Below, piece by piece: positions 54,906-62,741 of a DNA stretch of 64,000 nt; within the stretch, counting starts at the first letter, position 1, and each line of letters begins with the position of its first letter. Position numbers and translations under genes: made by a program. The stretch covers positions 1 to 64,000 of the forward strand of contig JACQBQ010000056.1 in the NCBI GenBank assembly GCA_016201905.1. Reading direction: 5' to 3'. The notes below the pieces were generated by a model. That model was given only the letters and a program-made list of their open reading frames with translations. It had not been told where the DNA came from and ran no database searches. Origin of the DNA: Candidatus Melainabacteria bacterium. GTDB lineage: Bacteria; Cyanobacteriota; Vampirovibrionia; 2-02-FULL-35-15.

Positions 54906-56288
54906 TTAGCTCGATTTTCTTCTCTCAAGCAATCCTCTGAGTGAATTAACCTGTTCTGATAATATGGAATCCTTTGCCAGTTTTTTCTTTATTTGCTGAT
55001 AAGCATAAATAGCTGAGCTATGTGTTCTATTGGAAAGCAGTTCCCCTATTCTTGGAAAACTAAACTTAAAGTAGTCATGAAGTATATAAATAGCAACATG
55101 TCTTGGCAATGTTAAGTCAGACGATCTTTTTGGGCTGATTAGATCTTCATAGGTGGTGTTATAAAAAGAAGCCACAGTTTTAAGAATACTGTCAGGTGAA
55201 GGTTTTACACTACTGGAGCTGTTGGTAGAAGATAAAACTTTTTGAACGTTTTTTAAATTTAATTCTTCCTGTGTAAATGAAAGATATGCATGAACCCTTT
55301 TTAAAGCTCCTTCAAGTTCTCTTATATTGTTTGAAAAAACAGCTGCAATATATTCAGCAACATCTATCTGTAAGTCAATGTTTAATTTGGCAGCTTTAAG
55401 AAGTAAAATTGCAATTCTGGTTTCTAGATCAGGGAATTGAATATCAGCTATTAAACCACCTTCAAATCTGTTTTTAAGTCTGTCAGTTATAGATGATAAT
55501 GAACTTGGGGGTCTATCAGCAGTAAGAATAATTTGTTTTCCATTCTCACGCAGTGTGTTAAATGTATGAAAGAATTCTTCCTGTGTAGCTTCTTTGCCTG
55601 CAAGAAACTGAACATCGTCTATCATCAGCAGATCTACTTGCCTATATTTTTCTCTAAACTTATTCATGCTGTCTGTTCTTATCGAGTGAATGAGCTCATT
55701 TGTAAAAGATTCTGAACTTAAGTATTTTATTTGAGATTTATTTTGACTTTGAGTATAGTTTGCAATTGCATGTACAAGGTGGGTTTTACCTAAGCCAACT
55801 CCTCCATAAATGAAAAGAGGATTATATAATTCAGCATGTGCTTCAGCTACTGCAAGTGCAGCTGCATGACAAAACTGATTGCTTGTCCCGACTACAAAAC
55901 TTTCAAATGTATATGAAGGATTTAAGTTGCTTTTAAATTTGAAAGTATGATCAAAAATGCCTTCATTTTTATTTTCTTGCTTTTCTGATTCTTTCAAGTT
56001 TGCAATAGAGGGTATAAATTCATTTAAACTTAAATCTCCCTTTACAACTATTTCCAATAGAATTTTCCTTTTAATAGTTTTTTCAATACAGGCAGCAATC
56101 TTGTCAAAGTAGTATTGTTTTAGAAAATTTTTATTAAACTCATTTTTAACAGCTATAATTGCTCTATCATTTATAAGTTCTATTAATTTTGAGGGCTTTA
56201 TCCATGTCTGAAAACTTGGGCCTTTCATTTCTCGTGACAAATGGCCTTGAACGTCACTCCAGATTTTCTCTAATTCGTAATTCATCAT
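54906..56288 (-). CDS. dnaA: Chromosomal replication initiator DnaA
   Basis: A 460-residue DnaA. Domain I at 1-85, a linker, AAA+ domain III with Walker A GGVGLGKT (162-169) and LMIDDVQFL, and the domain IV DNA-binding signature (RHVAIYILHDYFKFSFPRIG, then NRTHSSAIYA). It binds oriC to start replication. It is divergent from rpmH, the classic arrangement next to many bacterial origins. No clear cluster of TTATNCACA boxes is seen in the gap to rpmH. Confidence 0.97.
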   Translation of the reverse strand: MMNYELEKIWSDVQGHLSREMKGPSFQTWIKPSKLIELINDRAIIAVKNEFNKNFLKQYYFDKIAACIEKTIKRKILLEIVVKGDLSLNEFIPSIANLKESEKQENKNEGIFDHTFKFKSNLNPSYTFESFVVGTSNQFCHAAALAVAEAHAELYNPLFIYGGVGLGKTHLVHAIANYTQSQNKSQIKYLSSESFTNELIHSIRTDSMNKFREKYRQVDLLMIDDVQFLAGKEATQEEFFHTFNTLRENGKQIILTADRPPSSLSSITDRLKNRFEGGLIADIQFPDLETRIAILLLKAAKLNIDLQIDVAEYIAAVFSNNIRELEGALKRVHAYLSFTQEELNLKNVQKVLSSTNSSSSVKPSPDSILKTVASFYNTTYEDLISPKRSSDLTLPRHVAIYILHDYFKFSFPRIGELLSNRTHSSAIYAYQQIKKKLAKDSILSEQVNSLRGLLERRKSS

Positions 56289-56498
56289 TATTTAATTCGA
56301 TAGTCTGTTTTTTAAAGTAATTAAAAACAAATTTTTTAAAGTGGACTAAGAGCTTAACACAGCATGAATTAATAATTGACTGTTTATAATTGATAATTAG
56401 TTAAGGTAAATTTTTAGATTTTGATTAAAAAGATATATTCTGTAAAACAGAAAACAATCAAATACTTTATGTTATAAATAATTAGGTATGGAAAAAAT
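56289..56498. other. AT-rich dnaA-rpmH intergenic region (possible origin neighbourhood)
   Basis: About 210 bases, very AT-rich, between divergent dnaA and rpmH. Such gaps often contain oriC, with unwinding elements and DnaA boxes. AT-rich stretches are present, but I find no match to TTATCCACA or close variants, so origin function is a guess from gene order only. Confidence 0.3.
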
Positions 56499-56591
56499 AT
56501 AAGCGAAGGATATTCTGAGGAAGAATATCCTGAGCGCCGGGAAGGAAAAGGAAAAATCTTGTTCAAAGCGAGATTTTTCTGGTGAAATATA
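56499..56591 (+). promoter_or_regulatory. Two-hairpin element upstream of rpmH
   Basis: ATAAGCGAAG, stem GGATATTC/GAATATCC, linker CTGAGCGCCGGGAAGGAAAAG, stem GAAAAATCT/AGATTTTTC (56550-56580), then TGGTGAAATATA and the rpmH ATG. Stems differ from the pyrF and murA copies by paired changes. TATAAT overlaps the start codon. Confidence 0.65.
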
Positions 56592-56729
56592 ATGAAACGT
56601 ACACTGGGTGGTTCAAAAAGAAAAAAAATTAAAACAAGTGGTTTTAGAGCAAGGCTAAAAACTAAATCTGGCAGGAATGTCCTGAAAAGAAGAAGACTTA
56701 AAGGAAGAAAAAAGCTGGCATTTAGCTAG
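56592..56729 (+). CDS. rpmH: Ribosomal protein L34
   Basis: A 45-residue basic protein starting [20 protein letters not shown] and ending GRKKLAFS, with the conserved [20 protein letters not shown] pattern. A large-subunit ribosomal protein. It heads rpmH-rnpA-yidD-yidC, the standard order near dnaA. The gene is short and easily missed. Confidence 0.95.
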   Translation: MKRTLGGSKRKKIKTSGFRARLKTKSGRNVLKRRRLKGRKKLAFS

Positions 56730-56743
56730 TTAATAAACATTTC

Positions 56744-57136
56744 ATGTTGGCAAAGCCTGAAAGATTAAAAGAAAAATACCTTTTTAATATTGCATTTAAG
56801 AAAAGACAAAAAGTAAGCTCGGACCTATTGAGTCTTTATTATTTATTTAAAAGAAAGGATATTAACAAATTAAATAAGTCTTCTGTTTTAAGTAAAGCTG
56901 CCTTTATAGTTGGCTTGAGGATAGATAAAAGAGCTAGTAGAAGAAACTTGATAAAAAGGAGAATGAGGTCAGCTTATAGACTAATTCGCAAAAAGTATTT
57001 TAGTGAAAATAGTAAAAATGACCTACAAGCTTTAATTTGGATTGCAAATCCTAATATAAAAAATGCTACATTTGAGCAGATTAAATCTTCAATGGAGAGA
57101 CTTTTAAACAAACTAGAAAAATCAGGGAATAAGTAA
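56744..57136 (+). CDS. rnpA: Ribonuclease P protein component
   Basis: A 130-residue protein cofactor of RNase P, which removes 5' leaders of tRNA precursors. The RNR motif is RASRRNLIKRRMRSAYR. It follows rpmH by 14 bases and its stop overlaps the yidD start by one base. The RNA component is not in this window. Confidence 0.92.
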   Translation: MLAKPERLKEKYLFNIAFKKRQKVSSDLLSLYYLFKRKDINKLNKSSVLSKAAFIVGLRIDKRASRRNLIKRRMRSAYRLIRKKYFSENSKNDLQALIWIANPNIKNATFEQIKSSMERLLNKLEKSGNK

Positions 57137-57408
57137 TGGCTAAGCAACTATTTACAAATTTTTATCTTACATTTTGTTTTGTACTCTCATTTTTGGTTAA
57201 GCTTTGGCAAAAAACAAGATTATTCAGATCTTTTTTTATTTATTCTCAATGCAGATTTTATCCAAGTTGCTCTGATTATTTTTTAGAATCATTAAAAAGA
57301 TTTGGCCTGCTTTCAACACTGGTCCTTTTTTTAAAAAGAATAATTCGGTGCAACCCACTTTGCGCAGGCGGTATTGATGAAGTGCCAATATCTATAAGGG
57401 AGTATTAA
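57136..57408 (+). CDS. yidD: Membrane protein insertion factor YidD
   Basis: A 90-residue protein with the YidD signature (YSQCRFYPSCSDYFLESLKRFG, in parts; C at QCRFYPSCS, and RCNPLCAGGIDEVP). A longer hydrophobic N-terminus than usual (TFCFVLSFLVKLWQ) may anchor it. It helps YidC insert proteins. One-base overlap with rnpA; 7 bases before yidC. Confidence 0.92.
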   Translation: MAKQLFTNFYLTFCFVLSFLVKLWQKTRLFRSFFIYSQCRFYPSCSDYFLESLKRFGLLSTLVLFLKRIIRCNPLCAGGIDEVPISIREY

Positions 57409-57415
57409 AAATACT

Positions 57416-58525
57416 ATGGACTTTAGTTTAATTACATATCATTTTATTTTGCCTATGCTTGAGTTTTTTAAAAACCACTTAGGTAGTTATGGATGGGCAA
57501 TCATTGTTGTGACAATACTTGTAAAAGTAATTCTTTTCCCGCTTACAAAACATCAAACTGAATCAATGCAAAAAATGCAGGCACTCCAGCCCAAAATTAA
57601 AATTCTTCAAGAGAGATTTAACCAACAAAAAGAAAGACATAAAGATAAACCAGCAAAATTAAAAGAAGCCCAGGAAAGTTTTCAAAAAGATATGATGGAG
57701 TTTTATCAAACAAATAAAGTTAATCCTCTTGGTGGTTGTTTTCCTATGCTCTTTCAGTTGCCGATTTTAATAGCTTTATTTTGGGCATTTAATGGTTCTC
57801 CTTTTAAACCTGTTGCTGTGACTGTACCAATTGAAATTTTAAATCAAAATGAAACCTTAAAAGAGCAAGTCAAAGGTTCTTCTACACCTACGATTTACGT
57901 TGGTAAAAATGGTGAAAAGGGTAGACTGGTTTTAAACCCTGGCAGTATAAAAATCCCAGCTATTAAGGAAATCACATATAAAATTGTCAAGTTGGAAGGA
58001 AATATAAATGGAATTACAAATAACGCACAGTGGGAATTAACTGACAGGGCTTACTATACGCCAGCATATACACCAAAAGCTTTGGATGCATATGCTGATC
58101 TTTCTATAAATCCAGACAACAGTGTTACAGTAAAAACAAAAAAACCAGGCCATGTTTATTTGAATGCAATTTTGCCGGGTACTTCAGCAAAAGACAATTT
58201 TTTATTTATTAGCGGACTTGGTAAAACAGGCAGTGTGGATCCAGCTACGCATAAATTGAACTGGGATGTAATTATTCTAGTTCTTCTTTTTACGTTTACC
58301 ATTTGGCTTTCAGGAAAAGTTACCACTGGATTTTCTCCACCATCCAGTGATCCAAAACAAGCTGAAATGCAAAAAACTATGCAAAGAATGATGCCTCCCA
58401 TGGTTGGTGTGATGACTTTACTTTTTCCTGTGCCTAGCGGTGTTCTTTTATATTTTGTTGTAAGTGGTTTATTTCAGGCATTGCAGACATGGATGATAAT
58501 GCGCAAACCCATTGTTAATTCTTAG
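57416..58525 (+). CDS. yidC: Membrane protein insertase YidC
   Basis: A 369-residue Oxa1/Alb3/YidC insertase. The first helix and signature are GWAIIVVTILVKVILFPLT and the helical hairpin follows (MQALQPKIKILQERFNQQ); NPLGGCFPMLFQLPILIALF marks the second membrane block. A loop of about 130 residues (about 130-275) precedes the last helices, as in cyanobacterial YidC, rather than the N-terminal domain of proteobacterial YidC. The C-terminus (PVPSGVLLYFVVSGLFQALQ) is typical. Confidence 0.93.
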   Translation: MDFSLITYHFILPMLEFFKNHLGSYGWAIIVVTILVKVILFPLTKHQTESMQKMQALQPKIKILQERFNQQKERHKDKPAKLKEAQESFQKDMMEFYQTNKVNPLGGCFPMLFQLPILIALFWAFNGSPFKPVAVTVPIEILNQNETLKEQVKGSSTPTIYVGKNGEKGRLVLNPGSIKIPAIKEITYKIVKLEGNINGITNNAQWELTDRAYYTPAYTPKALDAYADLSINPDNSVTVKTKKPGHVYLNAILPGTSAKDNFLFISGLGKTGSVDPATHKLNWDVIILVLLFTFTIWLSGKVTTGFSPPSSDPKQAEMQKTMQRMMPPMVGVMTLLFPVPSGVLLYFVVSGLFQALQTWMIMRKPIVNS

Positions 58526-58926
58526 TTTTTCTTTCCAAGTTCCTGCCCATAGCTGAACTCAACTGAGTTTCCGTCAGGATCAAGGATTTCACAAATGTAG
58601 CCAACAACAGAATCAAAATAAACCGGACCGTAATTTAATAAACCTTCTTCTCTTGCAACCATTGCAATTTGATCCACTTCTTCTCTGGATTCTAAAGAGA
58701 AACCAAGGTGACTTAGTGGTTTTGCAATTGATTGTATAGGCTTTTTTTCACTTTCAAGTGCAACAATTACAAAATTTAAATCAGCACCAAGCCAGATAAC
58801 TCTATAACCAGTTTTTGGATCTACTCTTCTTTGGAGAACTTTTAAACCACAGTATTTAATGTAAAAATCTGCAGTACTGTCCACATTTGAAACTAGAAGT
58901 GCTATGTGCGTTAGTTCGGATTTCAT
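58522..58926 (-). CDS. Glyoxalase/VOC-family protein
   Basis: About 134 residues with the VOC fold: THIALLVSNVDSTADFYIKYCGLKV, LSHLGFSLESREEVDQIA and the C-terminal EILDPDGNSVEFSYG, with metal ligands H at THIAL, H at LSHLG and E at VEFSYG. Glyoxalase I-like or another VOC enzyme; the substrate is unknown. I start at MKSELTHIALLV; a longer frame to 59022 overlaps the pilin-like gene. It ends 4 bases inside the yidC stop. Confidence 0.8.
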   Translation of the reverse strand: MKSELTHIALLVSNVDSTADFYIKYCGLKVLQRRVDPKTGYRVIWLGADLNFVIVALESEKKPIQSIAKPLSHLGFSLESREEVDQIAMVAREEGLLNYGPVYFDSVVGYICEILDPDGNSVEFSYGQELGKKN

Positions 58927-59001
58927 ATGAAATAGAATAACATGAGAAAATAAAAGATCTGTTTCTTGCTTCCAGGCATCTTCTCTGTTATTATCAAATT
59001 T

Positions 59002-59442
59002 ATGCGAAATGAATCTGGGCAATCTCTGATTGAACTTATGGTAAGCATAGTAATTATTACTACAGCTTTGTCAGGTATTATTGCTATCTTTCCTTACATA
59101 ATTCAAAAAAATGTCAGGATTCAAATGCAAAACCAAGAAATCAATATTGCTCAAAATGAATTAGAAGAGTTGAGAGCACATCGCTACTTTTCTCCTGAGC
59201 TTGATGCACTTGGCGGGGTAAATGGAATGGTAAGCATTAAAGCAGTGAATAATTTTTTGGTAAGAGTTACTGTTAAATATATAGATCCAAAAACAGGGGT
59301 TTCCCCTGAAACGTATCCTACTGAGATATCTCAGGATACAGGGTTGAAAGAAGTAACTGTAAGTGTTAAAAGAAAAGATAACGTTGGTTTTCAAACAAAT
59401 TTAGTTACTTACTTTTCTAAAGCAAGGCCTGGCAGAGGTTAA
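59002..59442 (+). CDS. Type IV pilin-like (prepilin) protein
   Basis: About 146 residues with a class III signal: MRNESG, cleavage predicted after Gly, then QSLIELMVSIVIITTALSG, with Glu at position 5 of the mature helix. The first mature residue is Gln rather than Phe or Met. The rest is a small beta domain (VRVTVKYIDPKTGVSP). A minor pseudopilin of a type II secretion or type IV pilus system is likely. No pilus genes are nearby. Confidence 0.75.
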   Translation: MRNESGQSLIELMVSIVIITTALSGIIAIFPYIIQKNVRIQMQNQEINIAQNELEELRAHRYFSPELDALGGVNGMVSIKAVNNFLVRVTVKYIDPKTGVSPETYPTEISQDTGLKEVTVSVKRKDNVGFQTNLVTYFSKARPGRG

Positions 59443-59543
59443 GTTTTGGTAAGAATTGGTTTTGGCTTTCTGTGAAATCCTTAATGTAAAGGACTAACCT
59501 TCAATTATTAAAATAAATTTTTCTTAAGTAGGTTAAATAGATC

Positions 59544-59572
59544 TTGAATTTTTCTGGTAATGTGGGTATCCT
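59544..59572 (+). promoter_or_regulatory. Sigma70-type promoter of structured RNA 1
   Basis: TTGAAT (59544-59549), a 17-base spacer and TATCCT (59567-59572). Transcription would start near 59580, just before the conserved GGTTAGCACC of the RNA. Confidence 0.6.
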
Positions 59573-59579
59573 ATCAATT

Positions 59580-59808
59580 AGCTGAACGGTTAGCACCTAC
59601 AAAGTGGGCAACATAAATAAAGATTGACCCAAAGGAGAGCGGAAAAATTAACCGCAAGGTTCAACCAACCGTCAGTAGTGAAAGTAATAGGTCGAGTCCC
59701 TGGAGAAGAGAGCTAAAGAGCTTTGCATTCAAGGGGAGTCAAATGAAAAAGTAATATAACAAGGAACTAACCCCCTGTACTAGAGCTCGTACAGGGGGTT
59801 TTGTTTTT
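59580..59808 (+). ncRNA. Structured RNA 1 of a tandem pair
   Basis: A structured RNA of about 225 bases. P1: ACGGTT (59586-59591) with AACCGT (59667-59672). P2: GGGCAA (59606-59611) with TTGACCC (59624-59630). P3: GCGG (59639-59642) with CCGC (59652-59655). A further stem UCCC/GGGA lies near 59697-59738. It ends with a strong terminator (ACCCCCTGTAC/GTACAGGGGG, 59770-59798, then TTTTGTTTTT). Compared with RNA 2, P3 changes from GCGG/CCGC to ACGG/CCGT and P1 changes too, so pairing is conserved. It is either a stand-alone RNA or a riboswitch in front of the gene at 59885. No known family was recognised. Confidence 0.68.
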
Positions 59809-59854
59809 AGTACAAATAGCAAGACTTAATCTTTTTTTAATTAATATGAGGTAA

Positions 59855-59878
59855 CTTTCCACGCTAGGGGTAGGAAAG
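59855..59878 (+). promoter_or_regulatory. Hairpin covering the ribosome site of the 109-residue gene
   Basis: CTTTCC (59855-59860) pairs with GGAAAG (59873-59878), which is the ribosome site 6 bases before the ATG at 59885. Two more A-T pairs extend the stem past a bulged G. Closure would block translation. Confidence 0.45.
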
Positions 59879-59884
59879 GTTGCA

Positions 59885-60214
59885 ATGTCAACCGAACCTA
59901 TTAATTTTGGTAATTCTAATAATAATTTTTCTTCTGAGACTCAAGGAGCTAAAAGTTCTTCCGGCCTATCTTCCGATCGTACGCTTGAGTTACTTATAGA
60001 AAAACAAAAAGAATTAACTGACCAACTGACACGACTGCAAAGTCAACATGGTGTAATAAGAGTTCTAGATAAAACACAATCAGATAATAATTTAAATAAT
60101 AATGAATCTCCTGCTGTTCAGTTTACAAAATTAAAACTTGAAGCTGTTACTTCATTAATGAACAAAATACGAAACAAAAACGACCAGGATGAATCTTCAG
60201 CTAGAATTCCCTAG
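59885..60214 (+). CDS. Hypothetical protein downstream of structured RNA 1
   Basis: A 109-residue Ser/Asn-rich protein with a central coiled coil (TLELLIEKQKELTDQLTRLQ) and a second helix near the C-terminus (FTKLKLEAVTSLMNKIRNK). No family recognised. The RNA terminator is 77 bases upstream and the ribosome site is in a hairpin. Its position after one RNA copy mirrors the 234-residue gene after the other copy. Confidence 0.6.
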   Translation: MSTEPINFGNSNNNFSSETQGAKSSSGLSSDRTLELLIEKQKELTDQLTRLQSQHGVIRVLDKTQSDNNLNNNESPAVQFTKLKLEAVTSLMNKIRNKNDQDESSARIP

Positions 60215-60314
60215 GTCGCTGCTACAATTTTTTGTAAGAATGATTTTACTTTATCAAGTTTTGATTTTTAAATTATTTAACTATCTTTTAATTTTCATAT
60301 GGCATACTAAAAAC

Positions 60315-60508
60315 ATGCATGGTTAGCACCTAAAAAGTGGGCAACAAGTTGACCCAAAAGGAACGGACAATTTAACCGTAAGGACTAGCTAGCCGGCATA
60401 TTTTAAGGTCACAAGTAAAGGTCGAAATCTTTTTAATTAAAAGAGAAAGTAAACTTATTAAGGAAATAACTACCCTGTACTAGAGCTCGTGCAGGGTTTT
60501 TGTTTTTA
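60315..60508 (+). ncRNA. Structured RNA 2 of a tandem pair
   Basis: A shorter relative of RNA 1. P1: GGTTAG (60321-60326) with CTAGCC (60389-60394). P2: GGGCAAC (60339-60345) with GTTGACCC (60348-60355). P3: ACGG (60363-60366) with CCGT (60376-60379). A stem TCTTTT/AAAAGA lies at 60428-60443. The terminator is CCCTGTAC/GTGCAGGG (60473-60496) plus TTTTTGTTTTT. The unpaired texts GCACCTA, AAAGTGGGC and AGGTCGA are shared with RNA 1. Promoter not clear; CATACT at 60303-60308 may be the -10 box. Confidence 0.65.
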
Positions 60509-60611
60509 GGGGTAATAATAAAAGTAGTAGAAAAATATTAGTATTTTAACCTTGACTTAACTACTATCTGGTTAACTGCACGCAAAAGTAATAAATAAGG
60601 AGAGATTAGTT

Positions 60612-61316
60612 ATGTTTATATTAGATTTATCTTCTATGAATAATACAAGAGCAACAAGTATGGCTGCAAGTGTCTCAACTGATACTAGCATTGCACAGCC
60701 AGCAGAAGACGGTGGAGTTGATAGGACTAATCTAGGAAATCTTCAGGGCGAACTTGAATCTACAGAGTCAGAAATAGAACAAACGGAACAAGAACAACAA
60801 GTAGCTCAAATGAGGCAACAACCTACATCGTCTAATACGGATGGTACAAATCAAACTTCAGGACAAAATGAAAGTCTTGCAATTCAGTCTCGATTAAGTT
60901 CTCTTCAAAATAGAGCTGCTGATCTTAGAGAACAAATTGAAGCAGAACAAAATCGTCTTGCACAACAGCAAGCAGAAAATACAAGATCAAGAGCAGAAGA
61001 AAGAGCTAGACTTGCTAGGGAAACTGCTGCTAGAGATGCTGCTAGAAGACAAGCTCAAGCTATAGAAACCGCACAAACTCAACCTCACACTACTGATAAC
61101 GAGGCTGAAGCTGCAAGAAATGCAGCATTACTTGCTCAGCAAAACATGGCAATACAAACCGCAAGAGCTACTCAAGATCAACCGACGGATCAAAGTACTG
61201 CACCAGGAAATGGAAATGCTGTTACAAATCCTCAGCAAGATCAAGTTGTTTCTACACAGGAACAAGATGCTGCTACTGCTAGAAGAATGAATAGTGGTGA
61301 TACTACTAACACCTAA
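60612..61316 (+). CDS. Gln/Ala/Glu-rich coiled-coil protein downstream of structured RNA 2
   Basis: A 234-residue low-complexity protein. The middle is a predicted long coiled coil (LQNRAADLREQIEAEQNRLA, then RAEERARLARETAARDAAR); the flanks are rich in Thr, Gln, Asn and Ser. AAGGAG lies 10 bases before ATG. No signal peptide and no family. It overlaps the purD stop by 4 bases at its 3' end. A structural or RNA-regulated stress role is possible but unproved. Confidence 0.62.
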   Translation: MFILDLSSMNNTRATSMAASVSTDTSIAQPAEDGGVDRTNLGNLQGELESTESEIEQTEQEQQVAQMRQQPTSSNTDGTNQTSGQNESLAIQSRLSSLQNRAADLREQIEAEQNRLAQQQAENTRSRAEERARLARETAARDAARRQAQAIETAQTQPHTTDNEAEAARNAALLAQQNMAIQTARATQDQPTDQSTAPGNGNAVTNPQQDQVVSTQEQDAATARRMNSGDTTNT

Positions 61317-62638
61317 ACCATTCCTTTGTCACCAATGTCTTTTCTATAATATTTTCCTTCAAAATCAATTCTTTCGCATAATTTATATGCTAATACCTGA
61401 GCATCTAAAAGACTATCTGCAAGTGCTGTTACACCCAGCACTCTTCCACCATTTGAAACCAATTTATCATCTGTATCACGAGCAGTACCAGCGTGGAAAA
61501 TAATTCCTTTGGCGCGTAAAATAGCTTCCAGTGTCTGGGGATTTTTCCCGCTTACTACTTCCACTGGTTCATTTAGTCTTGAAAATTCAATCGGTATTCC
61601 TTTTTGATATTTCTGTGGGTAGCCACCTGAAGCAATTACAACACAAAGAGCAGCTCCACCTAATCTGTGTAAGCCTTCTTTATATTTTCCAAGATCACCT
61701 TCAGTAACTGCCCAGCATATTTCAAATAGATCTTCATCTAAAAGTGGCAAAGCAACCTGAGCTTCAGGATCTCCAAGCCTGCTATTAAACTCAATAACTT
61801 TTGGTTCTCCTTTTTCAGTCAGCATGAGTCCGCAGTAAAGTATGCCCTGATAAGGGTAACCTTCTTTTATCATTCCATTTAATGTAGGCATGATAATTTC
61901 TTCTTTTATTTTTCCAAGCATTTCTGGTGTTACAAAAGGAACAGGTGCATAAGCTCCCATGCCACCTGTATTTGGACCTAGGTCCCCATCATATAATCTT
62001 TTATAATCCTGTGCTGGTACCAGAGTAACTGCTTCTTTTCCATCACAAATTGCAAAGACTGAAACTTCCTGTCCTTTCATAAACTCTTCTATGACTACAA
62101 CTTTTCCTGCCTCTCCAAATTTTCCATCAAAACAATCATGAATTGCGATTTTTGCTTCTTCAAATGACTTTGCAATTGTTACACCCTTTCCAAGAGCAAG
62201 CCCATCTGCTTTTATAACTATTGGAGGTTCTTGTGATTTTGCATATGCAAGTGCAAAATCCCTTTGCTCAAAACAAGCATATGGAGCAGTTGGAATATTG
62301 TGCCTTAGCATAAACTCTTTAGCAAAATATTTGGACCACTCTAACTTTGCTGCATTTTGTGTTGGTCCAAATATTCTAAGTCCCTTTTTTTTAAAAAGAT
62401 CTACAATTCCTAATGACAATGATTCATCCATTCCAACAATTGTCAGATCAATCTTTTGAGCAATTGCAAGTTCAGCTAATCTTTCAATATCTGTAGGCTT
62501 AATTGGTACGCATGTAGCAATCTCTGCAATTCCTGCATTTCCTGGTGCACAAAATATATGCGTTACATGTGAGCTTTGATGCAATTTCCAACAAATTGCA
62601 TGTTCTCTTCCACCACCACCTACTACTAAAACGTTCAT
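61313..62638 (-). CDS. purD: Phosphoribosylamine-glycine ligase
   Basis: About 441 residues. Joins glycine to phosphoribosylamine in purine synthesis. ATP-grasp fold with MNVLVVGGGGREHAICWKL at the start, VIKADGLALGKGV and GVLYCGLML-like (GILYCGLMLTEKGEPKVIEF) and NSRLGDPE. I start at MNVLVVGGGG; the frame continues upstream with no homology. TATAAT (62651-62646 on the minus strand) lies 7 bases before this ATG, again a leaderless pattern. Confidence 0.95.
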   Translation of the reverse strand: MNVLVVGGGGREHAICWKLHQSSHVTHIFCAPGNAGIAEIATCVPIKPTDIERLAELAIAQKIDLTIVGMDESLSLGIVDLFKKKGLRIFGPTQNAAKLEWSKYFAKEFMLRHNIPTAPYACFEQRDFALAYAKSQEPPIVIKADGLALGKGVTIAKSFEEAKIAIHDCFDGKFGEAGKVVVIEEFMKGQEVSVFAICDGKEAVTLVPAQDYKRLYDGDLGPNTGGMGAYAPVPFVTPEMLGKIKEEIIMPTLNGMIKEGYPYQGILYCGLMLTEKGEPKVIEFNSRLGDPEAQVALPLLDEDLFEICWAVTEGDLGKYKEGLHRLGGAALCVVIASGGYPQKYQKGIPIEFSRLNEPVEVVSGKNPQTLEAILRAKGIIFHAGTARDTDDKLVSNGGRVLGVTALADSLLDAQVLAYKLCERIDFEGKYYRKDIGDKGMV

Positions 62639-62741
62639 AATTAGAATTATACGTTGTTTCTTTCCTTCTTTCTTCATGAATAAAGTGTATTGATTTTATT
62701 TCCAGCATATAATATTTGTAGTAATAAAAGGAGTTAAACCC

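Noticed and set aside
58927-59022. N-terminal extension of the glyoxalase-fold protein
   Set aside because: It overlaps the pilin-like gene on the other strand; the family start is at 58926.
59580-60508. Known riboswitch, tmRNA, 6S, SRP or group I intron as identity of the tandem RNAs
   Set aside because: The conserved core words of those families that I know are not found; left as an unassigned structured RNA pending an Rfam search.
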